Made by a program: the position numbers and the translations under genes. This document shows positions 38,256 through 51,149 of a DNA stretch of 64,000 nucleotides, piece by piece (position 1 is the stretch's first letter; every line of letters begins with the position of its first letter). Below the pieces are notes generated by a model. The model did no database searches. It was not told the DNA's origin and worked only from the letters and a program-made list of their open reading frames with translations. Location: NCBI GenBank assembly GCA_963731585.1, contig CAVSWC010000001.1:166161-230160 (forward strand). The letters are read 5' to 3'. The DNA is from CANKHA01 sp963731585 (lineage in GTDB: Bacteria; Pseudomonadota; Alphaproteobacteria; Rhizobiales; Xanthobacteraceae).

Positions 38256-38750
38256 CTAGAACAGCTGGCCCGCGGACCGCGCCGGCCGGGAAGCCTGCGC
38301 CGCCGTGTGTGGACGTTGACGTAGAAATTCGGCGGGGTTGGCCTTGATCTGGCTGAGTTTCTGAGCCGTGACTCCGGTGGTCGACGCAGCCTGCCCAGGC
38401 ACGCGGATCGCCTGAGACAATGCTCGCGCGGCGACATGTCGATGAAGATCGGCCCGTTGATTCCAGCCTGCCCTGTATGGATATGCGCGAACTCTACCGG
38501 GCCGACATTGTCGACGGCGATGCCGAAGCAGATCCTTGGCGTGCGGACTAGGTACCAGAATGACCGTGGCCGAGCCGTAAGCGTTCGAGATCGCCCTGGC
38601 GGCACGACCGGCGGGTCGTCGCCGTCGCATTCGTTGCCGCCGTTGAGCACCGCGAACAGCGGCACGCCCTGGGCGGAAGCGCCTGGTGGACCCGAACATC
38701 GTCAGGCTGGCGAGCGCCGCCAACGCGATGGCCAAAAGACGTGCGCGCAT
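38256..38750 (-). CDS. CHRD-domain secreted protein, several frameshifts
   Basis: ATG 38750 starts a signal peptide (MRARLLAIALAALASL). In shifting frames one then reads GVPLFAVLNGGNECDGDD, AYGSATVILVPSPHAKDL, CFGIAVDNVGPVEFAHIHTG and finally NVHTAAFPAGAVRGQLF at the stop. This is a CHRD domain (FAHIHTG and the terminal VHT..P.GAVRGQL). CHRD proteins are extracellular with unknown function. At least four single-base slips occur in 500 bases, so either errors or a decaying gene. Confidence 0.75.
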   Translation of the reverse strand: MRARLLAIALAALASLTMFGSTRRFRPGRAAVRGAQRRQRMRRRRPAGRAARAISNAYGSATVILVPSPHAKDLLRHRRRQCRPGRVRAYPYRAGWNQRADLHRHVAARALSQAIRVPGQAASTTGVTAQKLSQIKANPAEFLRQRPHTAAQASRPARSAGQLF

Positions 38751-38969
38751 GATCATCCCCTGGATCTTGATGTCGCCGGGCCCGCGGCCGATGACGATGG
38801 CCGTGGCCCCGATGATCCAGTAAACATCCGCGCGCCGGCGCTTATTCCGCGACTTTGCGTTGTTGGCGGGGGACAGCGCGGATCTGTTATGCGGCTGCTG
38901 GCTCTGGCAAAACCGCCTCGTTCTCACTACGTTCTGACTTTGGACATATTCGGACTTTAACCCCCAGCA

Positions 38970-42072
<3,103 letters not shown>

Positions 42073-42076
42073 CGAA

Positions 42077-44421
42077 TTATTTATGTTTTAGAATTTCGTC
42101 TAAAACATGCTGAAGGCGAGGTCCCAAGGCTGCATTATCCAAAAAGTTGCGCACCTCATGTTTGGTAGCGGCGTCATTAGCAATATTAATACCGCGACCG
42201 GAGACGCCACTTATATGGTGCCGCTCGATAATTTTCTCCCTGAATAGTTCATCCCAAGCAACTTCTCGACAAGGGTTACGGGCAACTGGGCCGGAGTTTC
42301 GATCAGCCTCCTTGATAGTCGAAAATCCGAATGGACCGAGGAATTTTCGTAAGATTTCACGCAATGCATCTCGGACAGTTGATTGATTGATTATCCGTTT
42401 TGAAGCGCGACCAGCTTCCTTATTCCATTCTTCTTCTGCCGAATTGGAAAGTGAGCAGTCTATCAACTGCACGCGCCCTGCTTGAACGCAATTTTCAAAA
42501 GTCAGATCCCCATCGAAGCGGCATCGTTGAAAAACGGTTTTCTCATCAAATAGGCAATTATGGAATTCGGCGTCTCTGAAAATGCAGTCAATAAAGGTTA
42601 GTCCGCTTAAGTCCAGTCCACTGATTTGGCCAAAGACTGCGAGCCGACTAACTGGGCTCGCGAGTTTTAACGACCTTAGGAGATTTTCCGTACGCGCCTT
42701 TTTCCCAATTTCTATTTTATGCGCGAGGCGTTGTGCCAAATGGAAGATCGCACTCGAAGCTCCGTCCCACCGGGGTCGGCTGCGTACCATTTCAAGCGCA
42801 TGTGCGATAGCTGCTTGAGCTTTAGCCAGTTCCATCCCGTGAAAACGGTCAACCAGGAAATCAAAAACGTCAGTATTTCCGGACGCGTTTTGTTCTAATA
42901 GGTCCGCAAGCCTGGGAATCGAACTCGGGTCCGCTACCGCGCGCCTCTAATCTGTTGGCTAGCCATCTCGCAACAAAGTAAACTCTGAGGCTTTCAAATC
43001 TGGGCCGCACTCCTTGGCCACCAGGTGGAAAAATGCGTGGGATTCAAACCGGACGAGGGCGTCTGTTGTCACGGTAGGTGCCGGGCAGAATCTCGAACAT
43101 ACAGGGGTAAATCTGCTCGCGGAATGTCATCGGCGTAGTCCCGAAATAGTTCCTCGAAAATCCTCATCTGCTTCTCGGCGTTAATTTGCAACTGTTGCCG
43201 TACGTTTTCGCGCTCGCAAACGGCTTCAAGCAACGGGCCGAACGGGTCCTCGGTGGCGGAGCAAAGGTCGCAGCCGGATTTCCTTCTACGTACAGTGCGA
43301 CGAGCTCCAACAGCAGAGGCATGCCGCTTGCCCGTTCAGCCTCGTGGGTTTCGCGGCCAATCTCATCTCGTAAAGTCTTTCTCCAATTTCTCGCGCTAAG
43401 CGATTTGCAATGTCTCTTTCGTCGGGTTTCTTCAGCGCTTTTGGAAGAATTGCTTCCGCTGATCATTGGAAATCCCTGAAGATTTAGGCGGTAAATTTGT
43501 TCTGAAACGCTGGTTGTTCCATAAGTTTGCCAAAATGTTTCGCGGGTCGTAATTAGAATTTTCGCGCCAGTATCGCCCACCAACTCCAATAGTTCCGTCA
43601 ACAGCTGGGTGGGACTGTAATTTGCATGCCGGGGTGAAGACAAAGTTCATCGAACCCATCGAATATCGACAATAAGTAGCTGCTCGCGAACGAGGAGCTG
43701 GAATAGCCTGGAATTAGTAAAGTCGAACTGCTTCTGGAACAATCTGGAGTAGTGCAGCGTTTAGGATGTTCGGAAGCGTCAAATTAATCAGGTTCTGCCA
43801 CTGTGCGATTTCACAAGAATGGGTATCGCCTGACGTTTGGACTCAAGCACGTCGTCGTGCAACTGCACGCGCCAGCGTGGTCTTCCCAAGTCCAGCAGGC
43901 GCAACAAGAACATCAGCAGAATCGGCCGTTGGCTTTCGGTTCGCTCCCTCGAGCAGTTCTGCGACTACATAATTTAGCGCAGGACGACTGTCGCCACTGG
44001 GCAAGGTAACGTCCGGCTCGATGTAGTATTGCCCTTCTTCGATCATTTCGATTCTCGGGGCATAAACGCACTTACAACATTCTCAAAAAGCAATTCGCGG
44101 GAGGTTGTCACGACGCGTGCTTTAAATTGATTTCGCGTTTTTTCTAGATCCTGTGCAAGCCTCGATCGTTTTGTCACTACGAGAGTATAGGAGGATCCAG
44201 CGCCGGGAATATTTTTCCACTTTGTCAGATTCCGGTTGGACGCCTCGCTTAAAGGGCAGTCGTGCGCGAGACTCAAGTAGTTCGCCACCTTAAACCCGGC
44301 AGGCGCGTCGGGTACTTAACCCTGAAGAAATCCCAGTAAGCGCTTGTCTCCACCGGAACCGTATCAATCGCGCCGCAGCGCTTCCAGCACGTTTCCAAAG
44401 CGTAACTGCTGATCTTTGCAT
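42077..44421 (-). pseudogene. STAND/NACHT-type P-loop NTPase with C-terminal pentapeptide repeats (many frameshifts)
   Basis: Pieces in all three minus frames assemble into one protein of roughly 780 residues. N-terminal unknown domain (SAYWDFFRVKYPTRLPG, YTLVVTKRSRLAQ). Then Walker A VLVAPAGLGKTTLARAVARR (about 43880), Walker B FDGFDELC (about 43655), sensor ILITTRETFW and a helical part (LLEAVCERENVRQQLQINA). The C-terminal pentapeptide-like beta-helix is GLDLSGLTFIDCIFRDAEF (42600-42500 region), then about 120 residues without a motif. STAND NTPases of this plan are signalling or antiviral ATPases. More A+T-rich than its surroundings, suggesting transfer. At least seven indels; decay or sequence error cannot be told apart. 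The start is uncertain. Confidence 0.72.
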
Positions 44422-44497
44422 GATTAAACCTTCAACTGCTTTCCTTACGTTATAGCAACGGCTTGCATGTGCAGATTCAGTTACTTCTGCGTAACAC

Positions 44498-44822
44498 TCA
44501 CAACCGGCAGATTGATGATGCGGTACTTTTTGCCATCGCCACCCCTTTGCGACAACAACGATAGCGGATAATTGGGTCTCGCGCCCTATCCACTGGCATG
44601 CTGAAGGTGAAGCGCGTCTCGCCGGCGGATGACTCCACCTCGATCTTGCCGCCAGCGCGCGGGCGATCTCCGACGCGATATAGAGCCCAGCGCAAGGCCC
44701 TGCTGGTTTGGGCGCACCGCGCCGCGCGTGAACGGCTTGAACAATTGTAGACATGGCCGCGGGCGGGATTGACCTCCGGCGTTGCACCGACAAGAAAGTC
44801 TCCCACGCCGCCCCAATAACAA
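44498..44822 (-). pseudogene. Histidine kinase C-terminal fragment
   Basis: Across three frames one can read FKPFTRGAVRPNQQGLALG, GLYIASEIARA and GGKIEVESSAGETRFTFSMP. These are the N-box/G-box and last strands of a HATPase_c domain of a bradyrhizobial-type sensor kinase. There is no dimerisation helix, H-box or sensor domain upstream; the sequence ends against the neighbouring hydrolase terminator. It is a remnant of about 100 codons lying 5' of the STAND NTPase. Confidence 0.65.
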
Positions 44823-44847
44823 ACCCCGCCCGGTTTCCCGGACGGGG
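44815..44847 (-). terminator. Rho-independent terminator of the alpha/beta hydrolase
   Basis: On the minus strand CCCCGTCCGG-GAAA-CCGGGCGGGG (one mismatch) is followed by TTTGTTATT, 27 bases after the stop. Confidence 0.75.
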
Positions 44848-44873
44848 GATAATCTTCGCCTTGCAGCGCGCGC

Positions 44874-46002
44874 TTATTTAGCGGCCGTGCCGGAACCGAC
44901 AGTCGCCGCCCCGCTCCAGCCCTTCTTGAGCTGCGCCACGGCGAAGTCCTGCGCCTCCTTGGCCTTCGCCACGACGGCGTCCATGCCGAAGAATTCGTGC
45001 GTCACGCCGGAATAGAGCTTGTGCGTGACGTCCACGCCCGCGGCCTTCAGCTTCTCCGCCAGCATGTCGCCGTCGGATTTCAGCGGATCGATCTCGGCGA
45101 GGATGATGGTCGTCGGCGGCAGACCCTGCAGCTTGGCCTCGACCAGGTTCAGCCGCGGGTCCTGCTTCGCATTGTCGTTTGGCAGCACATGCTTGAAGAA
45201 CCAGCTCAGCATCGGCGTGTTGAGCGGCTTGGCCGCCGCATGCTCCTTCTTCGACGGCGTATCGAGCGTGGTGGCGGCGACCGGATAGACCGCCACGATC
45301 GCCACCGGCTTGGTGCAGGTTCTGGTCGCGCGCGGCAATCGCCGTGTTGACCGCGAGGTTGCCGCCGGCGCTCTCGCCGACGATCGCGATCTTGTTTGGA
45401 TCGCCGCCCCAGCCCTTCGCATTCTTGGCGACGTATTTGTAAGCGTCGATCGCTTCGTCATGCGCCGCCGGGAACTTGCTCTCCGGCGCCATCGGATAGT
45501 CCACCGACACCACGATCGCGTTGGCCTTGCGCGCGATTGCCGCCGGGGAGGCATCATAGACATCCAGGCTGGCGATGACCCAGCCGCCGCCGCGGAAGTA
45601 GACGACGACGGGCAGGTTGGAATCCTTCTTGGCGTTCTCAGGCGTGTAATAGCGCAGCCGCAGGTTTCCCATGTCGGCAAAGCGACTGTTGGAAACATCC
45701 AGGCCCGCGTGCGGATCGGCCTTCAGCTTCTCGTCCTTGATGATCTTGGCGACGGCGTCCGTCGGTGTGGGCTGCTTGCGCGCGTCGGATGGCTCAAGGC
45801 TTTCGATCGGCTTCGGTTCCAAGCCCGCAAGCGTGCTGAGCACCTTGGCCATGTCGGCATCGGGTTTTCCCGCCGGCTGGGCGGAGGCCGCCGGATCGGC
45901 CGGGGCGGCCGGAGCGGGAGCCTGTGCATGGGCGGACGTGAATGCGGCTGATGCGATGGCGACTGTCGCTAACAGCCTCGGAAGCGTCGAGGACGAGGGC
46001 AT
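44874..46002 (-). CDS. Exported alpha/beta hydrolase (HSL / esterase-lipase family), frameshifted
   Basis: About 375 residues from ATG 46002 (GGAGAA upstream). It has a signal peptide (TSAHAQ) and a Pro/Ala linker. The hormone-sensitive-lipase fold follows: oxyanion region VVVYFRGGGWVIASLD (GGGW for the usual HGGG), nucleophile elbow IVGESAGGNLA, and the late acid/His region IDPLKSDGD ... SGVTHEFFGM. One extra C near 45315 splits it. A periplasmic esterase for short acyl or aryl esters is inferred. It ends in a clear terminator. Confidence 0.88.
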
Positions 46003-46112
46003 TGTGTTCTCCGGTTGAAAGAGGGGCAACGTCAGGCGCGGTGCAACGTTCCATGCGCAGGTCTGCGTTGCGCCGGGGTCGCGGTTTGACATTGTGATCG
46101 CGCAGAACACTC

Positions 46113-46232
46113 AACCTCATCCTGAAGGAACGATGCGGAGCATCGCGTCTCGAAGGATGGGCCAAGAACTCCGGGGCCTACATGGTTCCAGAGGCATCGC
46201 ACTTCGTGCGACGCTCCTCACCACAAGGAGAA
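46113..46232. repeat. Dispersed palindromic repeat, family 2
   Basis: CTCATCCTGAAGGA...GCGTCTCGAAGGATG, then a second hairpin half CATCGCACTTCGTGCGACGC and CTCCTCACCA. It fills the divergent gap between the two hydrolases. Confidence 0.78.
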
Positions 46233-46320
46233 AGCTTGCTGCCTCACCATCCTGCCGTTGCTTCCTTCCCTGACCGGCTCATAATCGGCCTTCTCAAGCC
46301 GGGCACTCTGGAGAAAACCG

Positions 46321-47514
46321 ATGCAGACTGCGTCCCTCACGCTCCGCTCCCTTTGCGCCGCCTTCGCGCAAATCTTCGTCGCCACCGCCGCGCAGGCCGA
46401 CGGCGTCGGGCCGCTCACCATCGCCAAGACCGGGCATTTCTTCGTCGGCGGCAAATATGTGGAGAGCAAAGAGGGCCAGGTTCTCGCCGGCCAGGCCTAT
46501 GTCGAATATTTCATCCCGACCAACCGCACCCATCCTTACCCGATCGTCTTCATCGAAGGCTGCTGCCCCTCGGGCGCGCCCTATATGGGAACGCCGGACG
46601 GCCGCGACGGCTGGGGGCAGTATTTCCTGTCGAAGGGCTACGCGGTCTACATCATGGACCAGGTCGGCCGCGGCCGCTCGCCCTATATCGCGAGCGTCTA
46701 TGGCAGCGCGCGGCCGCGCACGCCGAAGGAGATCGAGCAGGAATTCATCGCCGTCGGGAAATACAACATGTTCCCGCAGGCCAAGCTGCACACGCCAGTG
46801 GCCGGGCCCCGGCACGGTCGGCGATCCGGTGTTCGACCAGTTCATGGCGGCGATGTTTCCCAACCAGAGCAGCGCCGGCGACCTTGCGCGAGACCATCAA
46901 CCGCGACGCCATTGTCGCGCTGCTGGACAAGATCGGCCCGGCGATCCTGGCGCCGCATTCGCAATCCGGCTCGCCGGTCTGGCTCGCGGCGGATGCGCGC
47001 CCGCAGCTGGTGAAGGCGCTGCTGATGGTCGAGGCCGGCAGTTCGTCATTCTACGACGTCAAGCTAGTCGGCGCGCCCGAACTGGTACGAGGACGGCGGC
47101 CTGAGCAAGCCCTTCGGCGTCACCCGGGCGCCGATCACCTACGATCCGCCGGTGAAAGGCATCGAGGATTTCGTGCTGGTGCGCCAGGACAAGGCCGACG
47201 CTCCCGATCTCGCGCGCTGCTGGGAGCAGAAGGAGCCGCTGAAGAAGCTGGTCAACTTCAGGAACATCCCGACGCTGCAGATGTCGGCGGAGGCGTCGTT
47301 CGGCGCGCCCACCGCGCATTGCAACGCGAAGTTCCTGGAGAGTGCCGGCGTGCCGGTGGACTTCATCAAGCTCGCCGACATCGGCATCCGCGGCAACGGC
47401 CACTTCCTGATGCTGGAAAAGAACAACCTGGAGATCGCCGCCGTGATCGCCGACTGGCTGGACAAGCGCGTGACGCCGGGTGAAGCGGGCGCGAAGAAGG
47501 CGGAGGCGAGGTGA
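46321..47514 (+). CDS. Exported alpha/beta hydrolase (esterase-like), frameshifted
   Basis: About 395 residues from ATG 46321. A hydrophobic leader is followed by a beta-rich start (GPLTIAKTGHFFVGGKYVE), IVFIEGCCPSG (oxyanion loop), DQVGRGRSPY, nucleophile elbow APHSQSGSP, and a C-terminal His in RGNGHFLMLEKNN. Three frame changes (about 46808, 46883, 47090) interrupt it. Proteins of this plan are annotated as alpha/beta hydrolases of unknown substrate. It lies divergent from the other hydrolase across a repeat. Confidence 0.85.
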
Positions 47515-47612
47515 AGCTGGCTGAGGCCATGCCGTTCGGCGCGGGAGAAATTTCCTGAGCCGGTGCTGGCGCCGTGAAGCGCAAGAACACCGGCGCGCGC
47601 GACACGCTCTAC

Positions 47613-47726
47613 CTCATCCTGAGGAGGCGCGAAGCGCCGTCTCGAAGGATGGGCAAGCGAACTCGGGCCTCTATGGTTCGAGACGCGTTGCACTTGCGTG
47701 CAACGCTCCTCACCATGAGGAGGTGA
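47613..47726. repeat. Dispersed palindromic repeat, family 2, two-part copy
   Basis: CCTCATCCTGAGGAGG-CGCGAAGCGC-CGTCTCGAAGGATG, then GGTTCGAGACGCGTTGCAC..GTGCAACG..CTCCTCACCATGAGG. It separates the esterase from convergent OsmC. Confidence 0.82.
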
Positions 47727-47742
47727 GTAGGGAAAGCCCGCG

Positions 47743-48174
47743 CTATTCCAGCTCCGCCTTCAGCGAAATCTGCGCGTTGAGCAGTTTCGACACGGGGCAG
47801 CCCGCCTTGGCCTTCTCCGCCAGCTGCAGAAATTCATCGCGGCTGATGCCCGGCACCTTGGCCTTCAGGGTGAGCGTCACCGCGTCGATGCGCCAGCCTT
47901 CGCCCTCCTTGACCATCGAGACGTCGGCTTTGGTCTCGAGCCGCTCGGGCGGATGGCCGGCGCCGCTCAGCTGAAAGGCCAGCGCCATGGAAAAGCAGCC
48001 GGCATGCGCCGCCGCGATCAGTTCCTCCGGGTTGGTGCCCTTCTCCTCGCCGAAGCGCTTGGCAAAGGAATACGGCGCCTCGCGCAAGGTCCCGCTCTCG
48101 GTGGTCAGCGTTCCGCGCCCGTCTTTGCCGGTACCGGTCCAGACCGCGGTCGCATTGCGAAGGATAGTTGCCAT
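47743..48174 (-). CDS. OsmC family peroxiredoxin
   Basis: 143 residues, intact. TNPEELIAAAHAGCFSMAL carries the first redox Cys and KAKAGCPVSKLL the second, spaced as in OsmC thiol peroxidases that reduce organic hydroperoxides with lipoylated partners. ATG 48174 follows a GAGGTGTC site. It stands alone between repeats. Confidence 0.95.
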   Translation of the reverse strand: MATILRNATAVWTGTGKDGRGTLTTESGTLREAPYSFAKRFGEEKGTNPEELIAAAHAGCFSMALAFQLSGAGHPPERLETKADVSMVKEGEGWRIDAVTLTLKAKVPGISRDEFLQLAEKAKAGCPVSKLLNAQISLKAELE

Positions 48175-48231
48175 CGGACACCTCTCGTGGTTGTGGCGTT
48201 ACTCTACCGTATTTGGTGAGCACGCAAAACA

Positions 48232-48402
48232 TTCCTCATCCAGAGGAGCCGCGCAGCGGCGTCTCGAAGGATGAGCAGCGGTCTCGGGCCTACCGATCCC
48301 GGGTTTACCCGGAGATCGGCATTAATAAGTGCGCAAAGTCTATGCCTACTTGCGATGCTTCGAGAGGCGTCGCACTTGCGTGCGCCGCTCCTCACCATGA
48401 GG
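48232..48402. repeat. Dispersed palindromic repeat, family 2, long copy
   Basis: CCTCATCCAGAGGAGCCGCGCAGCGGCGTCTCGAAGGATGAG on the left and CGTCGCACTTGCGTGCG...CTCCTCACCATGAGG on the right. The right half overlaps the 3' end of the DUF4337 gene and supplies its last codons and stop. Confidence 0.78.
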
Positions 48403-49050
48403 TCGAATATTTTGCGTGCTCAAGGCGGGGACGGGGGCGAAGAAGAAGCTCAGCTCAGCCCCGGGTATCTCCACCAACAACCAGAAACCGTTGATGGTGA
48501 GCAGCACGCCGACCAGTCCCACCGTGCCGCCGAAGAAGGCCAGCCATGGCAGGCTGGCGATGATCGAGACGGAAATCAGCACGATGGCGATCTGCAGCAG
48601 CGCCTCGGCGTAATCGAAATACGGATCCTGCTTCAGCGCGTGGTCGCGCAGCGCCTCGTGCTCCTTGGCGCGGGTCAGCAGTTCTTTCTTGCCTTCGTTG
48701 GTCGCCGGCTCGGACTCGTAGCGCGCGATGGTCGCCTTGTAGTCGCTCAATTTGGCTTGCAGCGCCTGTTTGCTGGCTTCCGGCACCGCCGGATCGGCGA
48801 GCCGGTCGAGCTCGATCTCGTCGGCGGCGAGGATGAATGCGGTCTGCCGCATGTTCTTGGCCTGGTAGAAATTGAAGAAGTTGGAGGCCAGCACATTGTT
48901 ATTGACCGCTTCCTTGCCGGCGTTGGAACCGCCCAGTCCGCAGATCGCCAGCACCATGGCGAAAACGGCAATCGCCACCGCGGCGCGCTGCTTGAACAGA
49001 TCGCGCTCTTTGTCCTTTTCCATCATCTCGGCGGCTTCGTCGGCTTTCAT
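48346..49050 (-). CDS. DUF4337 family membrane protein
   Basis: 234 residues from ATG 49050 (GGGAGAG upstream). It has a charged N-terminal helix, a TM segment (about residues 24-44), a long helical periplasmic or cytoplasmic stretch (VNNNVLASNFFNFYQAKNMR, YFDYAEALLQ) and two more TM segments. This is the DUF4337 layout; function is unknown. The last 20 or so residues (RPHGEERRTQVRRLSK) are the translation of a family 2 repeat, so the original C-terminus has been replaced or extended. Confidence 0.85.
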   Translation of the reverse strand: MKADEAAEMMEKDKERDLFKQRAAVAIAVFAMVLAICGLGGSNAGKEAVNNNVLASNFFNFYQAKNMRQTAFILAADEIELDRLADPAVPEASKQALQAKLSDYKATIARYESEPATNEGKKELLTRAKEHEALRDHALKQDPYFDYAEALLQIAIVLISVSIIASLPWLAFFGGTVGLVGVLLTINGFWLLVEIPGAELSFFFAPVPALSTQNIRPHGEERRTQVRRLSKHRK

Positions 49051-49123
49051 ATGCTCTCCCAGGAAACATCTCCGGGCTTCTTTCACCTAGATCGCGGGCG
49101 CGCGCAACAGCCCCCTGCCTTGC

Positions 49124-49195
49124 CCTCCCCCACATAGTCCGTCGAAGACGGGCGTAAACGCACTGATCCCGGGGGAGGTTAAGGAGGGGTCTCTC
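49124..49195. repeat. Degenerate family 3 repeat
   Basis: CCCTCCCCCAC... on the left and CGGGGGAGGTTAAGGAGGG on the right, as in the family 3 long copies, lie between DUF4337 and GNAT. Confidence 0.45.
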
Positions 49196-49249
49196 AGCAA
49201 TCCGATCCAGCTTCGTGCAAATGAGATTCGCGCTGACTATATCAAGCGC

Positions 49250-49539
49250 ATGACCGAGACCTCACGCCGTTCAGAATAACGCCGCCCGCTCCCGCTTCGA
49301 GCTCGATACCGGAGATGGCATTGCGTTCTTGAGTTATCACGCGACGCCTGGCGTGCTCATTTTTTATCACACCGAAGTGCCACGACTCCCTGCGCGAGCG
49401 CGGCATCGCCTCAAAGCTGCTGCATGCCGCGCTGGAGCAGGTGCGCGCGGAGGGGCTGAAGGTGGTGCCGCGCTGCGGTTTCGTGCGCCACTATATCGAC
49501 ACGCATCCGGAATTTCAGGATCTGGTGGCTGCGCGCTGA
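49250..49539 (+). CDS. Small GNAT-like N-acetyltransferase (YjdJ type), frameshifted
   Basis: About 95 codons. MTETS, then in a second frame NNAARSRFELDTGDG and FLSYHATPGVLIFYHTEVP, then in a third DSLRERGIASKLLHAAL (acetyl-CoA loop with R-x-x-G-I-A) and CGFVRHYIDTHPEFQDLV. This is the minimal YjdJ/Gcn5-like fold whose His/Tyr tail is conserved. Two single-base slips, near 49278 and 49385. It lies 26 bases upstream of the GFA gene. Confidence 0.8.
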
Positions 49540-49565
49540 TCGCCGCCTGCACCGAGGGAGTACAG

Positions 49566-49925
49566 ATGCCGGAACCCACAATCCACCTCGGAAGCTGCCA
49601 TTGCGGGCGCGTGCGCTACGAGGCGACCGTCGATCTCACCCAGGTGATCGAGTGCAATTGCTCGCACTGCCAGCGCAAAGGCTTCCTGCTCACCTTCATA
49701 CCGCCTAGCCAGTTCACGCTGCATTCCGGCGAGCAAGATCTGACGGCGTACCAGTTCAACAAGAAGATCATCCAGCATCTGTTCTGCCGCAGCTGCGGCG
49801 TGCAGCCTTTCGCCCGCGGCACGATGCCGGACGGCTCGCCCGCCATCGCGGTCAACCTACGCTGCCTGGAAGGCGTCGATCTGCAGGCGCTTACCCCGAT
49901 GCCGTTCGATGGCCGAAACATGTGA
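49566..49925 (+). CDS. GFA family (glutathione-dependent formaldehyde-activating-like) zinc protein
   Basis: 119 residues, intact. Zinc ligands of the GFA fold are GSCHCGRVRYE, CNCSHCQRKG and FCRSCGVQPFAR. The family includes formaldehyde-glutathione condensing enzyme, but most members have unknown substrates. ATG 49566 has GAGGGAG upstream. Possibly co-transcribed with the GNAT gene. Confidence 0.92.
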   Translation: MPEPTIHLGSCHCGRVRYEATVDLTQVIECNCSHCQRKGFLLTFIPPSQFTLHSGEQDLTAYQFNKKIIQHLFCRSCGVQPFARGTMPDGSPAIAVNLRCLEGVDLQALTPMPFDGRNM

Positions 49926-50125
49926 CCGCCGTCACCGTCGGGCTTGCGAAGAAGTGCGCATGGCTTCGGTGCTGCGGAGCCGAACGCGCCTGCCGGGTTT
50001 TTTGCCCGGGCGAAGCGCTGCGGGCCGTGAGGCTTTATTAAAATCGCGCTTGATTAAGCCGTCGCCAAAGCAGAACCTGTGCGTTGTCCCCTATCCTTGG
50101 GGGCACATACCAGGGTGGTATCGCT

Positions 50126-51028
50126 ATGGCGCAACTCCATGTCATCGCCGGCGCGGAAGCGCGCCCGGCCCGTCCCATCATCCGGACCATCACCATCTCG
50201 GACCTGCTGGATGCCTTGGCGCGCGGCTGGGCCGATTTTTCCGCCATGCCAAGCCATGTGCTGTTTCTGCTCCTGATCTATCCAATGGTCGCCATTTTTG
50301 CCGGCGGCCTCACCATGGGCTACAACATCCTGCCGCTGGCCTATCCGATCATGGCCGGCTTCGCGCTGCTCGGACCGATCGTCGCCATCGGGCTTTACGA
50401 AATGAGCCGCCGGCGCGAGGCCGGGCTGGAAGCCGATCCCAGCCACGCCTTCGACGTGCTGCAATCGCCCTCGCTGCCCGCCATCGCGGCGCTCGGCCTG
50501 CTGCTGCTGGTGATCTTTCTGACCTGGATCGGCCTCGCGCAGCAGATCTATCAATCGCTGTTCGGCTATCTGCCGCCGACCTCGCTGCCGCAATTCATCA
50601 GCAGCGTGCTCACCACGCCGGAAGGCTGGCAGCTGATATTGCTCGGCAACGCGGTCGGCTTTGTCTTTGCTCTGGTCGGTTTCGTGCTCAGCGTGGTCTC
50701 GTTCCCGCTGCTGCTCGATCGCGACGTCGGCGCCGCGGTGGCGATCACGACCTCGCTGCGCGCGATTGCGCGCAATCCGGTCACCATGATGGTCTGGGGG
50801 TTGATCGTCGCCGGGCTGCTGCTGCTCGGCTCGCTCCCCCTCTTCGTCGGCCTGGCGGTGGTGATCCCGGTGCTCGGCCATGCCACCTGGCATCTCTACC
50901 GCAAGGTCGTCGACGTCGCGCACCTGCCGCCGATCGAGTTGCGGCAGAAACCGCCCAAGGGCCGGCGCTACGGCGCCGATTTCCCGGCGTCGTTGTTTCC
51001 GTTTTACAGCAAGGACAAGGAGCCCTAG
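50126..51028 (+). CDS. DUF2189 family membrane protein
   Basis: 300 residues, intact. The N-terminus RTITISDLLDALARGWADF is the family hallmark, followed by about six TM helices, among them PIMAGFALLGPIVAIGLYEMSRRRE, and a C-terminal YRKVVD. Function unknown; these proteins often sit beside cytochrome c oxidase genes elsewhere, but not here. ATG 50126. Confidence 0.9.
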   Translation: MAQLHVIAGAEARPARPIIRTITISDLLDALARGWADFSAMPSHVLFLLLIYPMVAIFAGGLTMGYNILPLAYPIMAGFALLGPIVAIGLYEMSRRREAGLEADPSHAFDVLQSPSLPAIAALGLLLLVIFLTWIGLAQQIYQSLFGYLPPTSLPQFISSVLTTPEGWQLILLGNAVGFVFALVGFVLSVVSFPLLLDRDVGAAVAITTSLRAIARNPVTMMVWGLIVAGLLLLGSLPLFVGLAVVIPVLGHATWHLYRKVVDVAHLPPIELRQKPPKGRRYGADFPASLFPFYSKDKEP

Positions 51029-51149
51029 CGCGCGCCTTGGATTCCCACCTTCGTGAGTCCTGGGATGCGAACGGCGGATGGGCAGCGGCTCATCCGCCGC
51101 TTTGCGCTCTGACAGCGGCGTCTCGGCCCACTTCGCCGGATCATGCGCG

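Noticed and set aside
42890..42970. tRNA-like segment on the minus strand (GAGTTCGATTCCCAG)
   Set aside because: The T-arm bases do not pair and no acceptor stem forms. The same bases read as coding sequence (VARWLANRLEARGSG, then LADLLEQNASGNTDVFDFLVD) that bridges parts of the STAND NTPase.
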